From positions 3,749,085-3,813,084 of the forward strand of contig JAJKFL010000010.1 of assembly GCA_021186555.1 (NCBI GenBank): a DNA stretch of 64,000 nucleotides, in the 5' to 3' direction. Below, in pieces: positions 22,690-34,287 of the stretch. A program made the position numbers and the translations under genes. The notes beneath the pieces were generated by a model. The model saw only the letters and a list, made by a program, of their open reading frames with translations. It searched no databases and was not told where the DNA came from. Each line of letters begins with the position of its first letter. Positions within the stretch are counted from its first letter, which is position 1. This stretch comes from Reticulitermes speratus. Taxonomy: Eukaryota; Arthropoda; Insecta; Blattodea; Rhinotermitidae.

Positions 22690-22737
22690 GATCACTACAT
22701 GTTTCGATCCCTTATGGGATCATCATCAGGGAATCAC
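22690..22737 (-). ncRNA. Hammerhead-ribozyme-like motif A1
   Basis: Minus strand: CTGATGA, one extra T, stem II GATCCC-ataa-GGGATC, GAAAC, ATGTA. Stem I (gattcc with gtgatc) pairs with one mismatch. The core residues CUGAUGA and GAAA are those of hammerhead ribozymes; the extra U before stem II is unusual. Confidence 0.6.
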
Positions 22738-22806
22738 ATTAAAGTAACACTGCACAAAACGGAATTAGCAGTCCATATACACAATAAAAAGATGTCTTAC
22801 TTTAAT

Positions 22807-22854
22807 GTGATTCCCTGATGATGATCCCATAAGGGATCGAAACATGTAGCAGTG
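22807..22854 (+). ncRNA. Hammerhead-ribozyme-like motif A2
   Basis: Plus-strand partner of A1 with an identical core and stem II (GATCCC/GGGATC). Stem I is weaker because the sequence after the predicted site has changed to 'gcagtg'. Confidence 0.55.
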
Positions 22855-22932
22855 TTCGACGTGATATTGTAATATAAAATATCTGTGAACAATACAGTGC
22901 ATTTTGTTGGACTCATTGTTGTGAGTTGATAT

Positions 22933-23791
22933 CGACAGTGCGCAGTGTGAATATAAAAAAAACTATAACACTACTTATAAAACAAAAACAGAGCAACACT
23001 CTACAACAAACACAAGCCGCAAACCAGGCTGAACATTATAATAAGTTACAATTCAAACAACTAGTCACTGAGAGACAATGGCAGCTAACAAAATTACAAT
23101 AATTAAATTCAACTCATTCATTAAACTGCTTGGATACAGCTGTAAAACCCTGTTGCAGGCTAGCACTATAACAAACATCAAATAAACAAGAAAACGCAAA
23201 AACTAAAAAAAAGGGGTACAAAGCAAAAATACGATAACACAAGCAACTGATATTAATACAGCTAGGGGTCGGAACAAACACAACCTTCGACATTACGCAA
23301 TCATTCATGATGACGTCGGACGATGATAACGATAATGATAACGGGTCTAATGAATGGTGCTGTCCACCGCCAACACAACTTTATTATTTGTATTAATTTA
23401 TCACATTATTGCAACGTGTTTCGACCATGTTCAGGCCAACCAGATTATAGAAATGTAAACATATCACAAATACGTAAAAGTATATTTGTCAGATGGACTG
23501 AGTCCTTAGTCTTACAGTTCAAGTTCTGTATCTCCCCAACAGTGTGTAACAAGTAACAGTAGTACATAATACAATAACACACACTGGAATTTTGAAGAAA
23601 ATATGACTACCATGCAGTTCTTGTCAGATGAAAGTAAACAGAATAATACATCCCAAAATAACTTCAATAAATATAAAAAACGAGAACACAGCCATACTTA
23701 ATATCAGCTACCTCGTTCCCTATATGACACACTTCAATAAAACCACAGAATATCTTCAGGAAAATTCACATTTTATATTTTAACAATCTTA
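22933..23791. other. No gene; degenerate class A motif near 23395-23440
   Basis: The minus strand near 23430 reads 'ggcctgaacatggtcgaaac', similar to the class A motif but without a real stem II. The remainder is unique-looking. Confidence 0.45.
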
Positions 23792-24030
23792 AATTGTTTC
23801 ATGTTATTCATGCCGTACATTTTTTGGTTATTTTGGTTTTATCCGACAAATGAACAACACAAAATTTATTAACGCCACACAGACAAAACAAATTCAACAA
23901 CATAGTACATTTGTCGGATAAAACCAAAATAATAAAAAAATGTACGGCATGAATAACATGAAATTTATTAACGCCAGACAGGCAAAAGAAATTTAACAAT
24001 ATAGCACATTTGTCTGATAAAACCAAAATA
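23792..24030. repeat. Foldback plus direct repeat
   Basis: 'catgccgtacattttttgg' to 'ttttatccgacaaatg' is repeated inverted as 'catttgtcggataaaacc' to 'aatgtacggcatg' (arms about 57 bp, spacer about 57 bp). The spacer block 'aatttattaacgcca' to 'gataaaaccaaaataa' then recurs in direct orientation. Confidence 0.85.
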
Positions 24031-24289
24031 ATTTAAATTATGTATTATAACCAATATATATCAAATAAAAACAGTATGTGTACACTACAGAACACATTAA
24101 GGCAGTACGTCATGCTCAGTAACTGTACGAATGACATCTCAATACATCCGACATACAATTGCGTAAAAAAAGATAAACCAGTACCATGCATCAAATACAA
24201 TACCTACGAAAACATTAACATATTACTTTAGTACGAATAACAAATAGTGTCTGTGCATACCAAGCAGTGGAAAAGTGAAAAACCTTGCC
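24031..24289. other. No gene seen
   Basis: AT-rich, unique-looking. Confidence 0.5.
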
Positions 24290-24450
24290 TAAAAGTGAAC
24301 CAATAAAAAGACGTTTTAATATATGCAGTTTCAACGACAATAAACACCTGAAGATGGCTCTATAAGAGCCGAAACATATGTCGGGTTTTATAAAGTTTAA
24401 AATATGTTTTTAAAAAACTATACATTTTTTTAAATAAAGTTGCATCCAGT
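24290..24450 (+). mobile_element. Class A hammerhead-bearing element (single arm)
   Basis: Holds motif A7 and, about 40 bp downstream, 'gttgcatccagttggtgta', the conserved TGCAT-GTTGGT box that follows the motif in the other class A elements. A decayed relative ('cccgaagatgaccaaatatg', 'gtggaaatat') lies at 24526-24562. Confidence 0.6.
24342..24388 (+). ncRNA. Hammerhead-ribozyme-like motif A7
   Basis: CTGAAGA, extra T, stem II GGCTC-tataa-GAGCC, GAAAC, ATATGTC (GUC triplet). Stem I AAACAC with GGGTTT has one mismatch. ACATATGT is self-complementary. Confidence 0.6.
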
Positions 24451-24639
24451 TGGTGTATGTAAATAGTGACCATACAATTACGTATTTATAACATATTTAC
24501 ATTTTTATAATTTGAATGGCCCGAAGATGACCAAATATGGTGGAAATATTTTGCCATAATAATATGATAAATTAATATCAGTAACAAAGTTGCGCTGACA
24601 GCAAACTCGGCATGCATTATTATAAATATCACAAGGGGA

Positions 24640-24915
24640 TGCGTGATTTCAGGCTTCCGCCGCGATGTAGATGCGATCTGCGCTCTTCTGGGACATTACG
24701 CATCGTAGTGGTAATTCTGTACCGACGTTTCGGGACAACCTATCGCTCCGATCTTTAATGGTCAAAGAGACCCTTAAAGACAGGAGACAAGTTGTCCCGG
24801 AACGTCGGTGAGCCTTGAAGATGAGACCGATAGGTTGTCCCGAAACGTCGGTGCATAATTACCGCTCAACGCTGCATAATGTCCCACAACAGCGCAGATC
24901 TCACCACAACGGGAT
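24640..24915. mobile_element. Class B foldback element
   Basis: Inverted arms of about 100 bp: left 'gatctgcgctcttctgggac' to 'accgacgtttcgggacaacc', right 'ggttgtcccgaaacgtcggt' to 'tcccacaacagcgcagatc'. An inner extra copy of the CGTCGGT box lies at 24800. Both arms carry the CGAAACGTCGG signature. Confidence 0.75.
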
Positions 24916-25163
24916 GTCTACCATTCAAATGATAATGGGTCTCTCGCATAACGGCGCATAATGGATCCTGCAATGGCTATATCGAATTGCGGCATGAATT
25001 CTTAAGTTAAAGCAGCCAATTAAAGTATGAGTAAACATTATCTCGGAATGAGATTAACGCAATGAAAATAACACTGCTAAGAACAGACGTAATCCTTTGC
25101 GTTTGGTGTATTTAAATACGCTGTGACAGACGACAAGCGGAGTCGAATTAAAAATCTTCCTCT
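24916..25163. other. No gene seen
   Basis: Unique-looking flank. Confidence 0.5.
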
Positions 25164-25555
25164 TTAGAAAGAAATTAGCCTATTTTGACGCACTGCCTCA
25201 TCAAAAATTTTGATATCTACCCCATTCATCCATTCTGTAGTCTGTCTTACGACAGGTCCGTAGCCTCTTCCAAAGCGAGTTCTCCATTGAGTGCGATCTA
25301 GTGCTTCCTCTTTCAATTTCCAGTATCTTCTCTTTTCCTTAAGGTCATCCAGTAGCTGCTTACGCCTTCTCCCTCGTCTTACCGTCATATCTATCCTTCC
25401 TTCTAACGTTTCCTTCAATCACGTGTTTCAGAAGGCAGTTTCTAAGCAAGATGTGACCAAACCAGTTAGCCTTTCTTCTTTTTATTGTATGTACGATATT
25501 CCTCTCCTCCTTGACTCTGTGTAATACTTCTTCATTTCTCACACGATCCCATACC
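25164..25555 (-). mobile_element. LINE ORF2 C-terminal fragment, family A
   Basis: Minus strand encodes WDRVRNEEVLHRVKEERN, KRRKANWFGHIL-RNCLLKH, RRGRRRKQLLDDLKEKRRYW and RFGRGYGPVVRQTTE, in two overlapping frames joined by one frame slip. This matches the intact frame at 48145-48698. It is the DNA-binding-like tail beyond the reverse transcriptase; catalytic motifs are absent. Confidence 0.9.
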
Positions 25556-25808
25556 AACAATAAATTCATTTTTACTACCTTACGTCTCACGATACCATTT
25601 ACGGGCATCGCAAAGGGACCACACAATGAAGGGCTACGACAAACTGAAGGGGATAGGATTCAAGTCAGCAATGATGCAATGTTGTTCTCATCGCGATATA
25701 CGGAAGAGCCAGTCTGCTATAAAATGTCCGGGGTTAAATTCAGCCGGAACGTGAACCGCATTCACCTCACCTACTTAAAAACCCATGAGGCATTAAGTCA
25801 ATGACATG

Positions 25809-25830
25809 TTAACCCTTTAAAGACTACCAG
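25809..25830 (+). repeat. Solo terminus of P1 (piggyBac-like) element
   Basis: TTAACCCTTTAAAGACTA equals the left end of the 114-bp-satellite elements. No array follows; LINE family B sequence begins shortly after. Confidence 0.5.
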
Positions 25831-25879
25831 AGAGCGTGAGAGAAGAAGGGAGTGCGGGGTGCAGTGGGAGACTAACTAA

Positions 25880-26480
25880 CTAACTCCATGGAGCAGAGTC
25901 CTTCTTGAGAAGTTAGCAGGTCGTCAGCTAGTCAAGAAATTCCCCGCGTTTTATGGAACCCGAAGGTTCATTACCGCATTCACAAGAGCCCGCCACCTGT
26001 CCCTATCCTGAGCCATATCAATCCAGTCCATGCCCCCATCCCACTTCTTGAAGATCCATTTTAATATTATCCTCCCATTTACACCTGGGTCTTCCAAGTG
26101 GTCTCCTTCCCTCAGGTCTCCCCACCAAACCCCTGCAAGCACATCTCCTGTCCCCCATACGTGCTACATGTCCCACCCATCTCATTCTTCTTCATTTGAT
26201 CACCCGAATATTTGGTAATGAATACAGATCATTAAGTTCCTCGTTATGTAGTCTTCTCCACTCCCCCGTTACCCCGTCACTCTTAGGCCCAAATATCCTC
26301 CTCAGCACCCTATTCTCGAACACCCTCAGCCTATGTTCCTCCCTCAGTGTGAGAGTCCAAGTCTCACACCCATACAAAACAACAGGCAAAATTATAGTTC
26401 TGTATATCTTAATATTTGTATTTTTGGCTAGCGAGCAGTGGGAGACACTGTACTTATTATCATAACGGTGGGGGGAGTCA
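25880..26480 (-). mobile_element. LINE ORF2 C-terminal region, family B
   Basis: Minus strand encodes [54 protein letters not shown] and, after a break, [20 protein letters not shown] and AVMNLRVP. The YGCETWTL and RVLRRIFGP blocks are classic for the end of non-LTR retrotransposon ORF2. Relatives: 9988-10120, 36640-36790, 57640-58120 (+) and 58160-59525. Confidence 0.92.
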
Positions 26481-26510
26481 GTATATTTTGCTGCTCTGAA
26501 CGTTCCCAGA

Positions 26511-27313
26511 CACATTTAAAGACCAACATTAATGTGAATCATATTTAAAAATTCAGTCCGTACCGCGCAGTAAACACAGTCCGTCTCAGTTATACAAACC
26601 AGTCATTTATTGCTGTACAGTGAAATAATCGCTGTTTGTTCTGAGATCCACACAAAACACATAAATACAGTCGTACCGCGCAGTAAACACACTACATCTC
26701 AGTATACAAACCAGTCAGTTAATGCTGTACAGTGAAATAATCGCTGTTTGTTCTGAGATCCACACAAAACACATAAATACAGTCTGTACCGCGCAGTAAA
26801 CACACTACATCTCAGTTATACAAACCAGTCAGTTAATGCTGTACAGTGAAATAATCGCTGTTTGTTCTGAGATCCATACAAAACACATAAATACAGTCCG
26901 TACCGCGCAGTAAACACACTCCGTCTCAGTTATACAAACCAGTCAGTTAATTTGTACAGTGAAATAATCGCTGTTTGTTCTGAGATCCACACAAAACACT
27001 ATAAATAAAGTCCGTACCGCGCAGTAAACACACTCCGTCTCAGTTATACAAACCAGTCAGTTAATGTGTACAGTGAAATAATCGCTGTTTGTTCTGAGAT
27101 CCACACAAAACACATAAATACAGTCCGTACCGCGCAGTAAACACACTCCGTCTCAGTTATACAAACCAGTCAGTTAATGCTGTACAGTGAAATAATCGCT
27201 GTTTGTTCTGAGATCCACACAAAACACATAAATACACTGTGTGGGCAGAACGTAAATTTATGAATGTTAAACCTGGTGGTACATATAGTAACCACTGGGC
27301 TTTAGAGGGCTAA
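26511..27313. mobile_element. piggyBac-like element P1 with 114-bp tandem core, copy 2
   Basis: Six 114-bp units (26553-27236) with the same sequence as the 14.5-kb array, bracketed by 'catttaaagacc' on the left and 'ctttagagggctaa' on the right, which are inverted relatives of TTAACCCTTTAAAGAC. The right flank 'ctgtgtgggcagaacgtaa' is shared with copy 1. Single-base indels separate some units. Confidence 0.75.
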
Positions 27314-27765
27314 GTCAATTGGGCCGTCCCGGTGTCACTGCCAGAAGGACGTCGACGTTTACATTCGGACTGTCAGCAACTTGCAGTAAGCACTACCACC
27401 AAATTCTAGACAGTACCACGAATTGAGAGACGCGACAAACAGGGGAACAAAACAATGAAAGAAATGAAGAAAAGCAAGAGGAGCAATATAGAAAGCAAGA
27501 CACAAAGTAAAACAAAGGAAGAAAGAGACAATGATATTGAGCATGGAAAAGAATGCGGATAAATTGTAAACGACGAACAATACAGAAGTATATAACTGAT
27601 CCTTTAATTTATAGTCTTATCACGCTAGACGATTCAGAGACAGGTCCACTTCTTAAGTCTACAAAACAAGCTTCTTTAATGCCTTCTAATCAGACTTCTG
27701 CATCGAAACGATATGACAATAGGAACTTGATAACAAGACAGTCTATGTACTTATAACGTAGCACT
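27314..27765. other. No gene seen
   Basis: Purine-rich patch near 27450-27540; otherwise unique-looking. Confidence 0.5.
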
Positions 27766-28258
27766 AACGCGCGTTCACATAACCATTGTTGCCGTGGAAA
27801 AGCAATAAGTATTACATATTCTGAGTGTGTGTCTGTAGCCTTAGTTATCCAGCATGACAAAGCGCATGCGCCGTATTGTATTGTCATCTGTGGACTGTCT
27901 GGTTCTACCATATTTTTTCACATTACCTCACAAACGGAAAGATTTTCAAAAAAAAAAGTACTGAATACAAAATGTGTTTTAAATTCTCTACAACTTTTGC
28001 TGAAATATTTCTCATTCTAAGAATAATTCAGAATATTATCATAAATGTACATACAGCTTCATGTAAAGTGCCCGTTATTCTTGTCAGATTTTAATGAAAC
28101 TGGGATTTTCTCGACAGATTTTCGAAAAATGCTCAAATACCATATTTCATGAAAAATCCATCCAGTGGAGCCGATTTGTTCCATGCGCAAGGACGGACAG
28201 ACATGGCATGACATGAGGAAGCTAACTGTCACTTTTCGCAATTTGCGAACGCGCCTAA
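27766..28258 (+). mobile_element. MITE family M1, copy 3
   Basis: Left end ACGCGCGTTCACATAACC, right end GCGAACGCGCCTA. It aligns with copies 1 and 2 over its length ('acaaagcgcatgcgccgta', 'aatgtacatacagcttcatg'). Confidence 0.85.
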
Positions 28259-28899
28259 AAATGGCCGACCGGTAGGTTTATACAGCATACGTCGAAATTC
28301 TTACTTAGCAAAACAACTGTCTGGCAGGTTGGGACAACCAAACCGCGGCATACAGCCAGTCAAGGCCACCTATATTCCACGTCCACAACTTAACACGCAC
28401 ACCCACCGCTGACACACTCCAACCATTATCACTAACATTACTGTTGTTCCCTTCCAGACCACAAACGTAGCACATAAAGTGTTATCATAAAAAGCAGACA
28501 TCGGAAGCCGGTTCTAAGCAAACAGGCCTATACTACACGCAGGGACGTGGAACACTACTCCAACAGACTACACGTGTTCCAAAACCGTTCCGCGGTTTCA
28601 CATACATTGAGGTTATTATAGATGTGCATATTATTGTGACAAAGTTAATCAACTAGTATCGCAACGCACAGTAATTTCTTAATTTCCAGATTACAGTAAA
28701 AGGTGCTTTATTCGGCAACTCCAAAACTTAACGGTTGACATGTTGTTATTTTCAGGATATCAACGTTATACCTAATGTGTATTTTATATACCTAGCAACA
28801 TCATGGACAGACCTAACTATTTAATTAGTCGCTTGATATCCTGTCCCGTTTTACCTTCCGCACTTTCCACAACTACTTACGTAACATGGTAGATTTATA
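28259..28899. other. No gene seen
   Basis: Unique-looking sequence. Confidence 0.5.
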
Positions 28900-28979
28900 T
28901 ACAGGATGGGACAAAGTTACTTGACATTCGGCGTTCAGCAACGGAAAAGCCGTATCAAGTGACTTTGCGCCACCCTGTA
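28900..28979. mobile_element. Palindromic MITE (TACAGGRTGG termini)
   Basis: An 80-bp element: TACAGGATGGGACAAAGTTA to GTGACTTTGCGCCACCCTGTA, arms about 30 bp with a few mismatches, TA at both ends. It is similar in size and flanks to the 17.7-kb and 61.1-kb MITEs but a different family. Confidence 0.75.
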
Positions 28980-29411
28980 TAAACTAGAAGGACGGCAATA
29001 TTTCAGTATTTAAATACTATTCACAACAGTGCTGCCGATTGATGGAACACTGAAATGCAATGGGCCTCTTAAGTCAATTCCGGATAATACAGCTTTCCGG
29101 ATCATCCAGTGCCGGATATCGCAGCTTTAACTTATTTTGTTAAGCAACCACAATATCGAAAATGTTTAAAATCGTTTCCTATCTTAGTGAGCTCTGTCTA
29201 CCAACCAGCGTTCTTTGTACGATGACCTGTTCTGGGAAAACCGGTACAGTGCGTATCTGTAATGGCCCGATACGGACCAAGACTGACTTTCACATGCAGC
29301 TTTTAGATCAGGCCTCCCTTACCAAAACTCATGGTATCAATGCAGTAGTTTCAGAGAACAAACACACGGACGGACAACTTTACTTTTTGTTCACCGTGCA
29401 TTATGGTAATG
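28980..29411. other. No assignable gene
   Basis: A 126-codon plus frame at 29162-29542 runs through the adjacent palindrome and has no recognisable motif. Confidence 0.45.
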
Positions 29412-29474
29412 AAAAACACTTATCAACCAACAACTGCACTATTGCAGTGCAGTTGTTGGTTGATAAGTATTTTT
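29412..29474. repeat. 63-bp near-perfect palindrome
   Basis: 'aacacttatcaaccaacaac' 'tgcact' - attgc - 'agtgcagttgttggttgat' 'aagtattttt'. Arms of 29 bp with one mismatch. It could be a minimal MITE; no clear target duplication was identified. Confidence 0.85.
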
Positions 29475-31146
29475 CACACGGACGGACCTTCACGCACTCA
29501 TCATACGCACTATGCGTAAATAACACGCAAACTTTGCGTTAAAAAAACTCGAACGTTCAACTTCGCCAACATCAGTGGGTCTTATCCACGTCACATTTTC
29601 ACAACCGACACGTAAAGGGGCAAATACTGCCACAGAATTTCAAGCTGAAAAGCATTTATAATGTAAGATTCTGCAAAGACAAGTCCAAAACGTCTCTCGA
29701 CCCTATTCATGTAGCGTGACAGAATTACACTCAGAAATACAGACCACACACCATATGATGATCCTCGAGGGAGGGTGAGAGTGTCTGGCGCGGTGCGGGT
29801 GACTGCTGGCTATTACTGAATAGCTACTGATAGGAGGGACAGACAGTTCAACTACTACACACAGAGAACATCAAGCATTTCAAGCATACTTTGGTTAAGT
29901 GCACTGTACGAATGCTTTTAGATGAGTTACAGAAACCAAGAAATCTTGCGCATGCGCATCTGTCGCATTCCTAGCAGGGATCATCTCCTGGTCTGTGGAC
30001 AGTAAATCGGCCTTTGCAGCATCTTCATGAGTCAATCGGGATTCGATTCGGCTAATATGGCAGCAACATTAGTGAATCGAAAGGGAACGAACTACAGAGA
30101 TAAATTAGTCTCTCACAATGGTGAGAAACGGAAACTGTGGATCCTGAAAGATCTTCAAGAGTACAAGCAGGTGCTGGCAGTATATTCCACCGATAAGTTG
30201 GCATCTATCTACGACACTACACGATGTCACAGCCCCAAAGACTTAGTCAAACATCTGCCTCTGAGAGAATTCGAACCCCGGTCAACCGTCCCGTAGGCAG
30301 TCGCTAGGGATCCCGTCCAATTTTCACTTAACAAAGTAAAATCCACCATGTGTGAAACGGAAAATAACTTGCCAAACATAATGCACCAGAAACGTTAACT
30401 TTTCCGGTAATTAGATTTCTACGACGCCCCAACACATTCTATTCTAATGTTCGAAAGAACTAGGAAACTTGGCAACGTGATGATGTGATGTCTCCACCCT
30501 CACACACCAACTTACAAGAGGGACCAGAAGTATTTATAAAATCAACTGGCTCTGTGTAATAGTCGCTCTGTATTCTCACACAACCGCGCTCTGTGTGCAC
30601 TGACATTCATTTAAAATTAGAAACCATCTAAATACACGTGTTCCGATTGCACGGGTATCTTGCTGTGAAATATTCAAGTTCGGATACGTGAAATAGAGAA
30701 ATATTTTAAGACAGGTGAAAATGTCGAGTTCTGAATGTAATTTTTTTTATTTGGGTGGGGCCTTAAGTAGGCTATCGCTTAACGATGACGAAATTACTCA
30801 GCTAGTTACAGGGACGAAACGGAACCACAAACAAAATTACCTGGTACCTTATTATATCGAAAGGTGTTTTAATTCTGAGACGTAGTTCCCAACAAACTAT
30901 CTACATGCGTAGGAATCCAAGATTTAGATTAGGATCAGACAATATCTTGTGATAAACTGGCCATACCACACAATGACAAAACATGTTAAGAAAGACCACG
31001 TTTTCAATTTCATCGCCACTTATCAGTATCCTGTTTTCACTCGCTTCACGCTGTTTTTGTACTCAAATGCTAATTAACCTGTAACTTTTCAAAGGTCAAA
31101 TTACTTCAGTTTCTTTCCATTCATATTGATAAGCGTCGACCCATTC
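29475..31146. other. No gene recognised
   Basis: About 1.7 kb. A 90-codon frame at 30027-30296 ends in a tRNA-like 'gaattcgaaccccggtcaac' patch and may be SINE-derived. No firm call. Confidence 0.4.
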
Positions 31147-33585
31147 ACGCTGTGTGGGTCCTCAGTATGTAACTTGCTTTGTGTCACCTTTATGACAACT
31201 AAACTTTGTACGGTGTCGTCTAATATTTGTGGGTCCTCAGTATGTAACTTGCTTCATGTCACCTTTATGACAACTAAACTTTGTACGGTGTCGTCTAATA
31301 TTTGTCGGTCCTCAGTATGTAACTTGCTTCATGTCACCTTTATGACAACTAAACTTTGTACGGTGTCGTCTAATATTTGTGGGTCCTCAGTATGTAACTT
31401 GCTTCATGTCACCTTTATGACAATAAACTTTGTACGATGTCGTCTAATATTTGTGGGTCCTCAGTATGTAACTTGCTTCATGTCACCTTTATGACAAGTA
31501 AACTTTGTACGATGTCGTCTAATATTTGTGGGTCCTCAGTATGGAACTTGCTTCATGTCACCTTTATGACAAGTAAACTTTGTACGATGTCGTCTAATAT
31601 TTGTGGGTCCTCAGTATGGAACTTGCTTCATGTCACCTTTATGACAACTAAACTTTGTACGGTGTCGTCTAATATTTGTGGGTCCTCAGTATGGAACTTG
31701 CTTCATGTCACCTTTATGACAACTAAACTTTGTACGGTGTCGTCTAATATTTGTGGGTCCTCAGTATGAACTTGCTTCATGTCACCTTTATGACAACTAA
31801 ACTTTGTACGGTGTCGTCTAATATTTGTGGGTCCTCAGTATGTAACTTGCTTCATGTCACCTTTATGACAACTAAACTTTGTACGGTGTCGTCTAATATT
31901 TGTCGGTCCTCAGTATGTAACTTGATTCATGTCACCTTTATGACAACTAAACTTTGTACGGTGTCGTCTAATATTTGTGGGTCCTCAGTATGTAACTTGC
32001 TTTATGTCACCTTCATGACAACTAAACCTTGTACGGTGTCGTCTAATATTTGTGGGTCCTCAGTATGTAACTTGCTTCATGTCACCTTTATGACAACTAA
32101 ACTTTGTACGGTGTCGTCTAATATTTGTGGGTCCTCAGTATGTAACTTGCTTCATGTCACCTTTATGACAACTAAACTTTGTACGGTGTCGTCTAATATT
32201 TGTGGGTCCTCAGTATGTAACTTGCTTCATGTCACCTTTATGACAACTAAACTTTGTACGGTGTCGTCTAATATTTGTGGGTCCTCAGTATGTAACTTGC
32301 TTCATGTCACCTTTATGACAACTAAACTTTGTACGGTGTCGTCTAATATTTGTGGGTCCTCAGTATGTAACTTGCTTCATGTCACCTTTATGACAACTAA
32401 ACTTTGTACGGTGTCGTCTAATATTTGTGGGTCCTCAGTATGTAACTTGCTTCATGTCACCTTTATGACAACTAAACTTTGTACGGTGTCGTCTAATATT
32501 TGTGGGTCCTCAGTATGTAACTTGCTTCATGTCACCTTTATGACAACTAAACTTTGTACGGTGTCGTCTAATATTTGTGGGTCCTCAGTATGTAACTTGC
32601 TTTGTGTCACCTTTATGACAACTAAACCTTGTACGGTGTCGTCTAATATTTGTGGGTCCTCAGTATGTAACTTGCTTTGTGTCACCTTTATGACAACTAA
32701 ACTTGTACGGTGTCGTCTAATATTTGTGGGTCCTCAGTATGTAACTTGCTTCATGTCACCTTTATGACAACTAAACTTTGTACGGTGTCGTCTAATATTT
32801 GTGGGTCCTCAGTATGGAACTTGCTTCATGTCACCTTTATGACAACTAAACTTTGTACGATGTCGTCTAATATTTGTGGGTCCTCAGTATGTAACTTGCT
32901 TGTGTCACCTTTATGACAACTAAACTTTGTACGGTGTCGTCTAATATTTGTGGGTCCTCAGTATGTAACTTGCTTCATGTAACCTTTATGACAACTAAAC
33001 TTTGTACGGTGTCGTCTAATATTTGTGGGTCCTCAGTATGTAACTTGCTTCATGTCACCTTTATGACAACTAAACTTTGTACGGTGTCGTCTAATATTTG
33101 TGGGTCCTCAGTATGGAACTTGCTTCATGTCACCTTTATGACAACTAAACTTTGTACGGTGTCGTCTAATATTTGTGGGTCCTCAGTATGGAACTTGCTT
33201 TGTGTCACCTTTATGACAACTAAACTTTGTACGGTGTCGTCTAATATTTGTGGGTCCTCAGTATGGAACTTGCTTCATGTCACCTTTATGACAAATAAAC
33301 TTTGTACGGTGTCGTCTAATATTTGTGGGTCCTCAGAATGGAACTTGCTTCATGTCACCTTTATGACAACTAAACTTTGTACGGTGTCGTCTAATATTTG
33401 TGGGTCCTCAGTATGGAACTTGCTTTGTTCACCTTTATGACAACTAAACTTTGTACGGTGTCGTCTAATATTTGTGGGTCCTCAGAATGGAACTTGCTTC
33501 ATGTCACCTTTATGACAACTAAACTTTGTACGGTGTCGTCTAATATTTGTGGGTCCTCAGTGTGGAACTTGCTTCATGTCGCCCT
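31147..33585. repeat. 75-bp satellite array, about 32.5 units
   Basis: Highly uniform 75-bp unit ('gggtcctcagtatgtaact' ... 'tttatgacaactaaacttt'). Because 75 is 25 codons, a plus-strand frame stays open for up to 338 codons with a repeated NICGSSVCNLLHVTFMTTKL-type peptide. Scattered one-base indels switch frame at several points, and no flanking coding sequence exists. Variants gtaac/ggaac and cat/tgt form local blocks. Confidence 0.95.
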
Positions 33586-34287
33586 AGAATTTTTAAATGG
33601 CTTCCAGAGTTTTAGAAAATTTGTGTACTGGCATAAACTGTAATAAATACGTCTCAATGTCCGGTAATACCACGAAAAGAGTGACAAACCCAGGGTACAC
33701 CGAGAAAATCCGCCATCAGCCCCACATGAAATATCTGGTAGTGAACTCAGGTTTAAGTTTAATGAAATAAAAAAAAAGCCCACAACAAGACCAGGGAAAC
33801 ATACAGGCAGTGGAGTCCAGAGGAATATCAAGGATGCTAAGCCCCGCCTGGCACACAAACAGCATGGTAAAGAAAACTTTGTTTCTAAAATGTCAGTGAA
33901 GAGGGCCAAGTGGAAGACACTCACACAAGCTCGGCATATCGCTAGCTAAACTTCATAGCCAACCAACCTGCCAGACCTTTCATAGTCAGACTTTTATTTA
34001 TCTATGGTACGAATGTTCTTATCTTTACAGCTTGTATGTATTTCTGTACAATGGGAAGATCACTAATAATAGATTATTAGGTATTTAATGGCGGTCCCAG
34101 TTTATGCAGCGTCGAATGTTCTAAAGGACTCATTTCGACCATCGCTAATTACTTAGAGGTTATTTGAATAACATGCGAGATGAAGTCCGTTCATTCCTTC
34201 ATGGCTGTATGTGCTACCGTCAGGCGCAATGACTTCACAGATAATCTACAACCACACAGATATTACCGGCCGATACACAAAAAATAA
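33586..34287. other. No gene seen
   Basis: Unique-looking; one 116-codon minus frame without recognisable motif. Confidence 0.45.

Larger units (their letters stand above)
22611..22932. mobile_element. Foldback element with two opposed hammerhead-like motifs
   Basis: Two arms of roughly 140 bp in inverted orientation, ending in 'tcaactcacacaac' and 'gttgtgagttga', around a spacer of about 50 bp. Each arm holds the class A motif, and each arm's outer part carries a TGCATTTTGTTGG-type box. Family inference: terminal repeat of a Penelope-like or retrozyme-like retroelement. Confidence 0.75.

Noticed and set aside
23395-23440. Further hammerhead-like motif (minus strand)
   Set aside because: Reads CTGAACATGGTCGAAAC: the second G of the core is lost and there is no stem II, so it is at best a decayed relative.
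29162-29542. 126-codon frame
   Set aside because: It crosses the 63-bp palindrome and has no recognisable motif or splice context.
30027-30296. 90-codon frame
   Set aside because: No recognisable domain; the end resembles a tRNA-like B-box, so SINE-derived sequence is as likely as coding.
31126-33643. Cys-rich repeat protein of up to 338 residues
   Set aside because: The frame is a consequence of a 75-bp unit; indels break it repeatedly and there are no coding flanks. Kept only as a low-interest finding.
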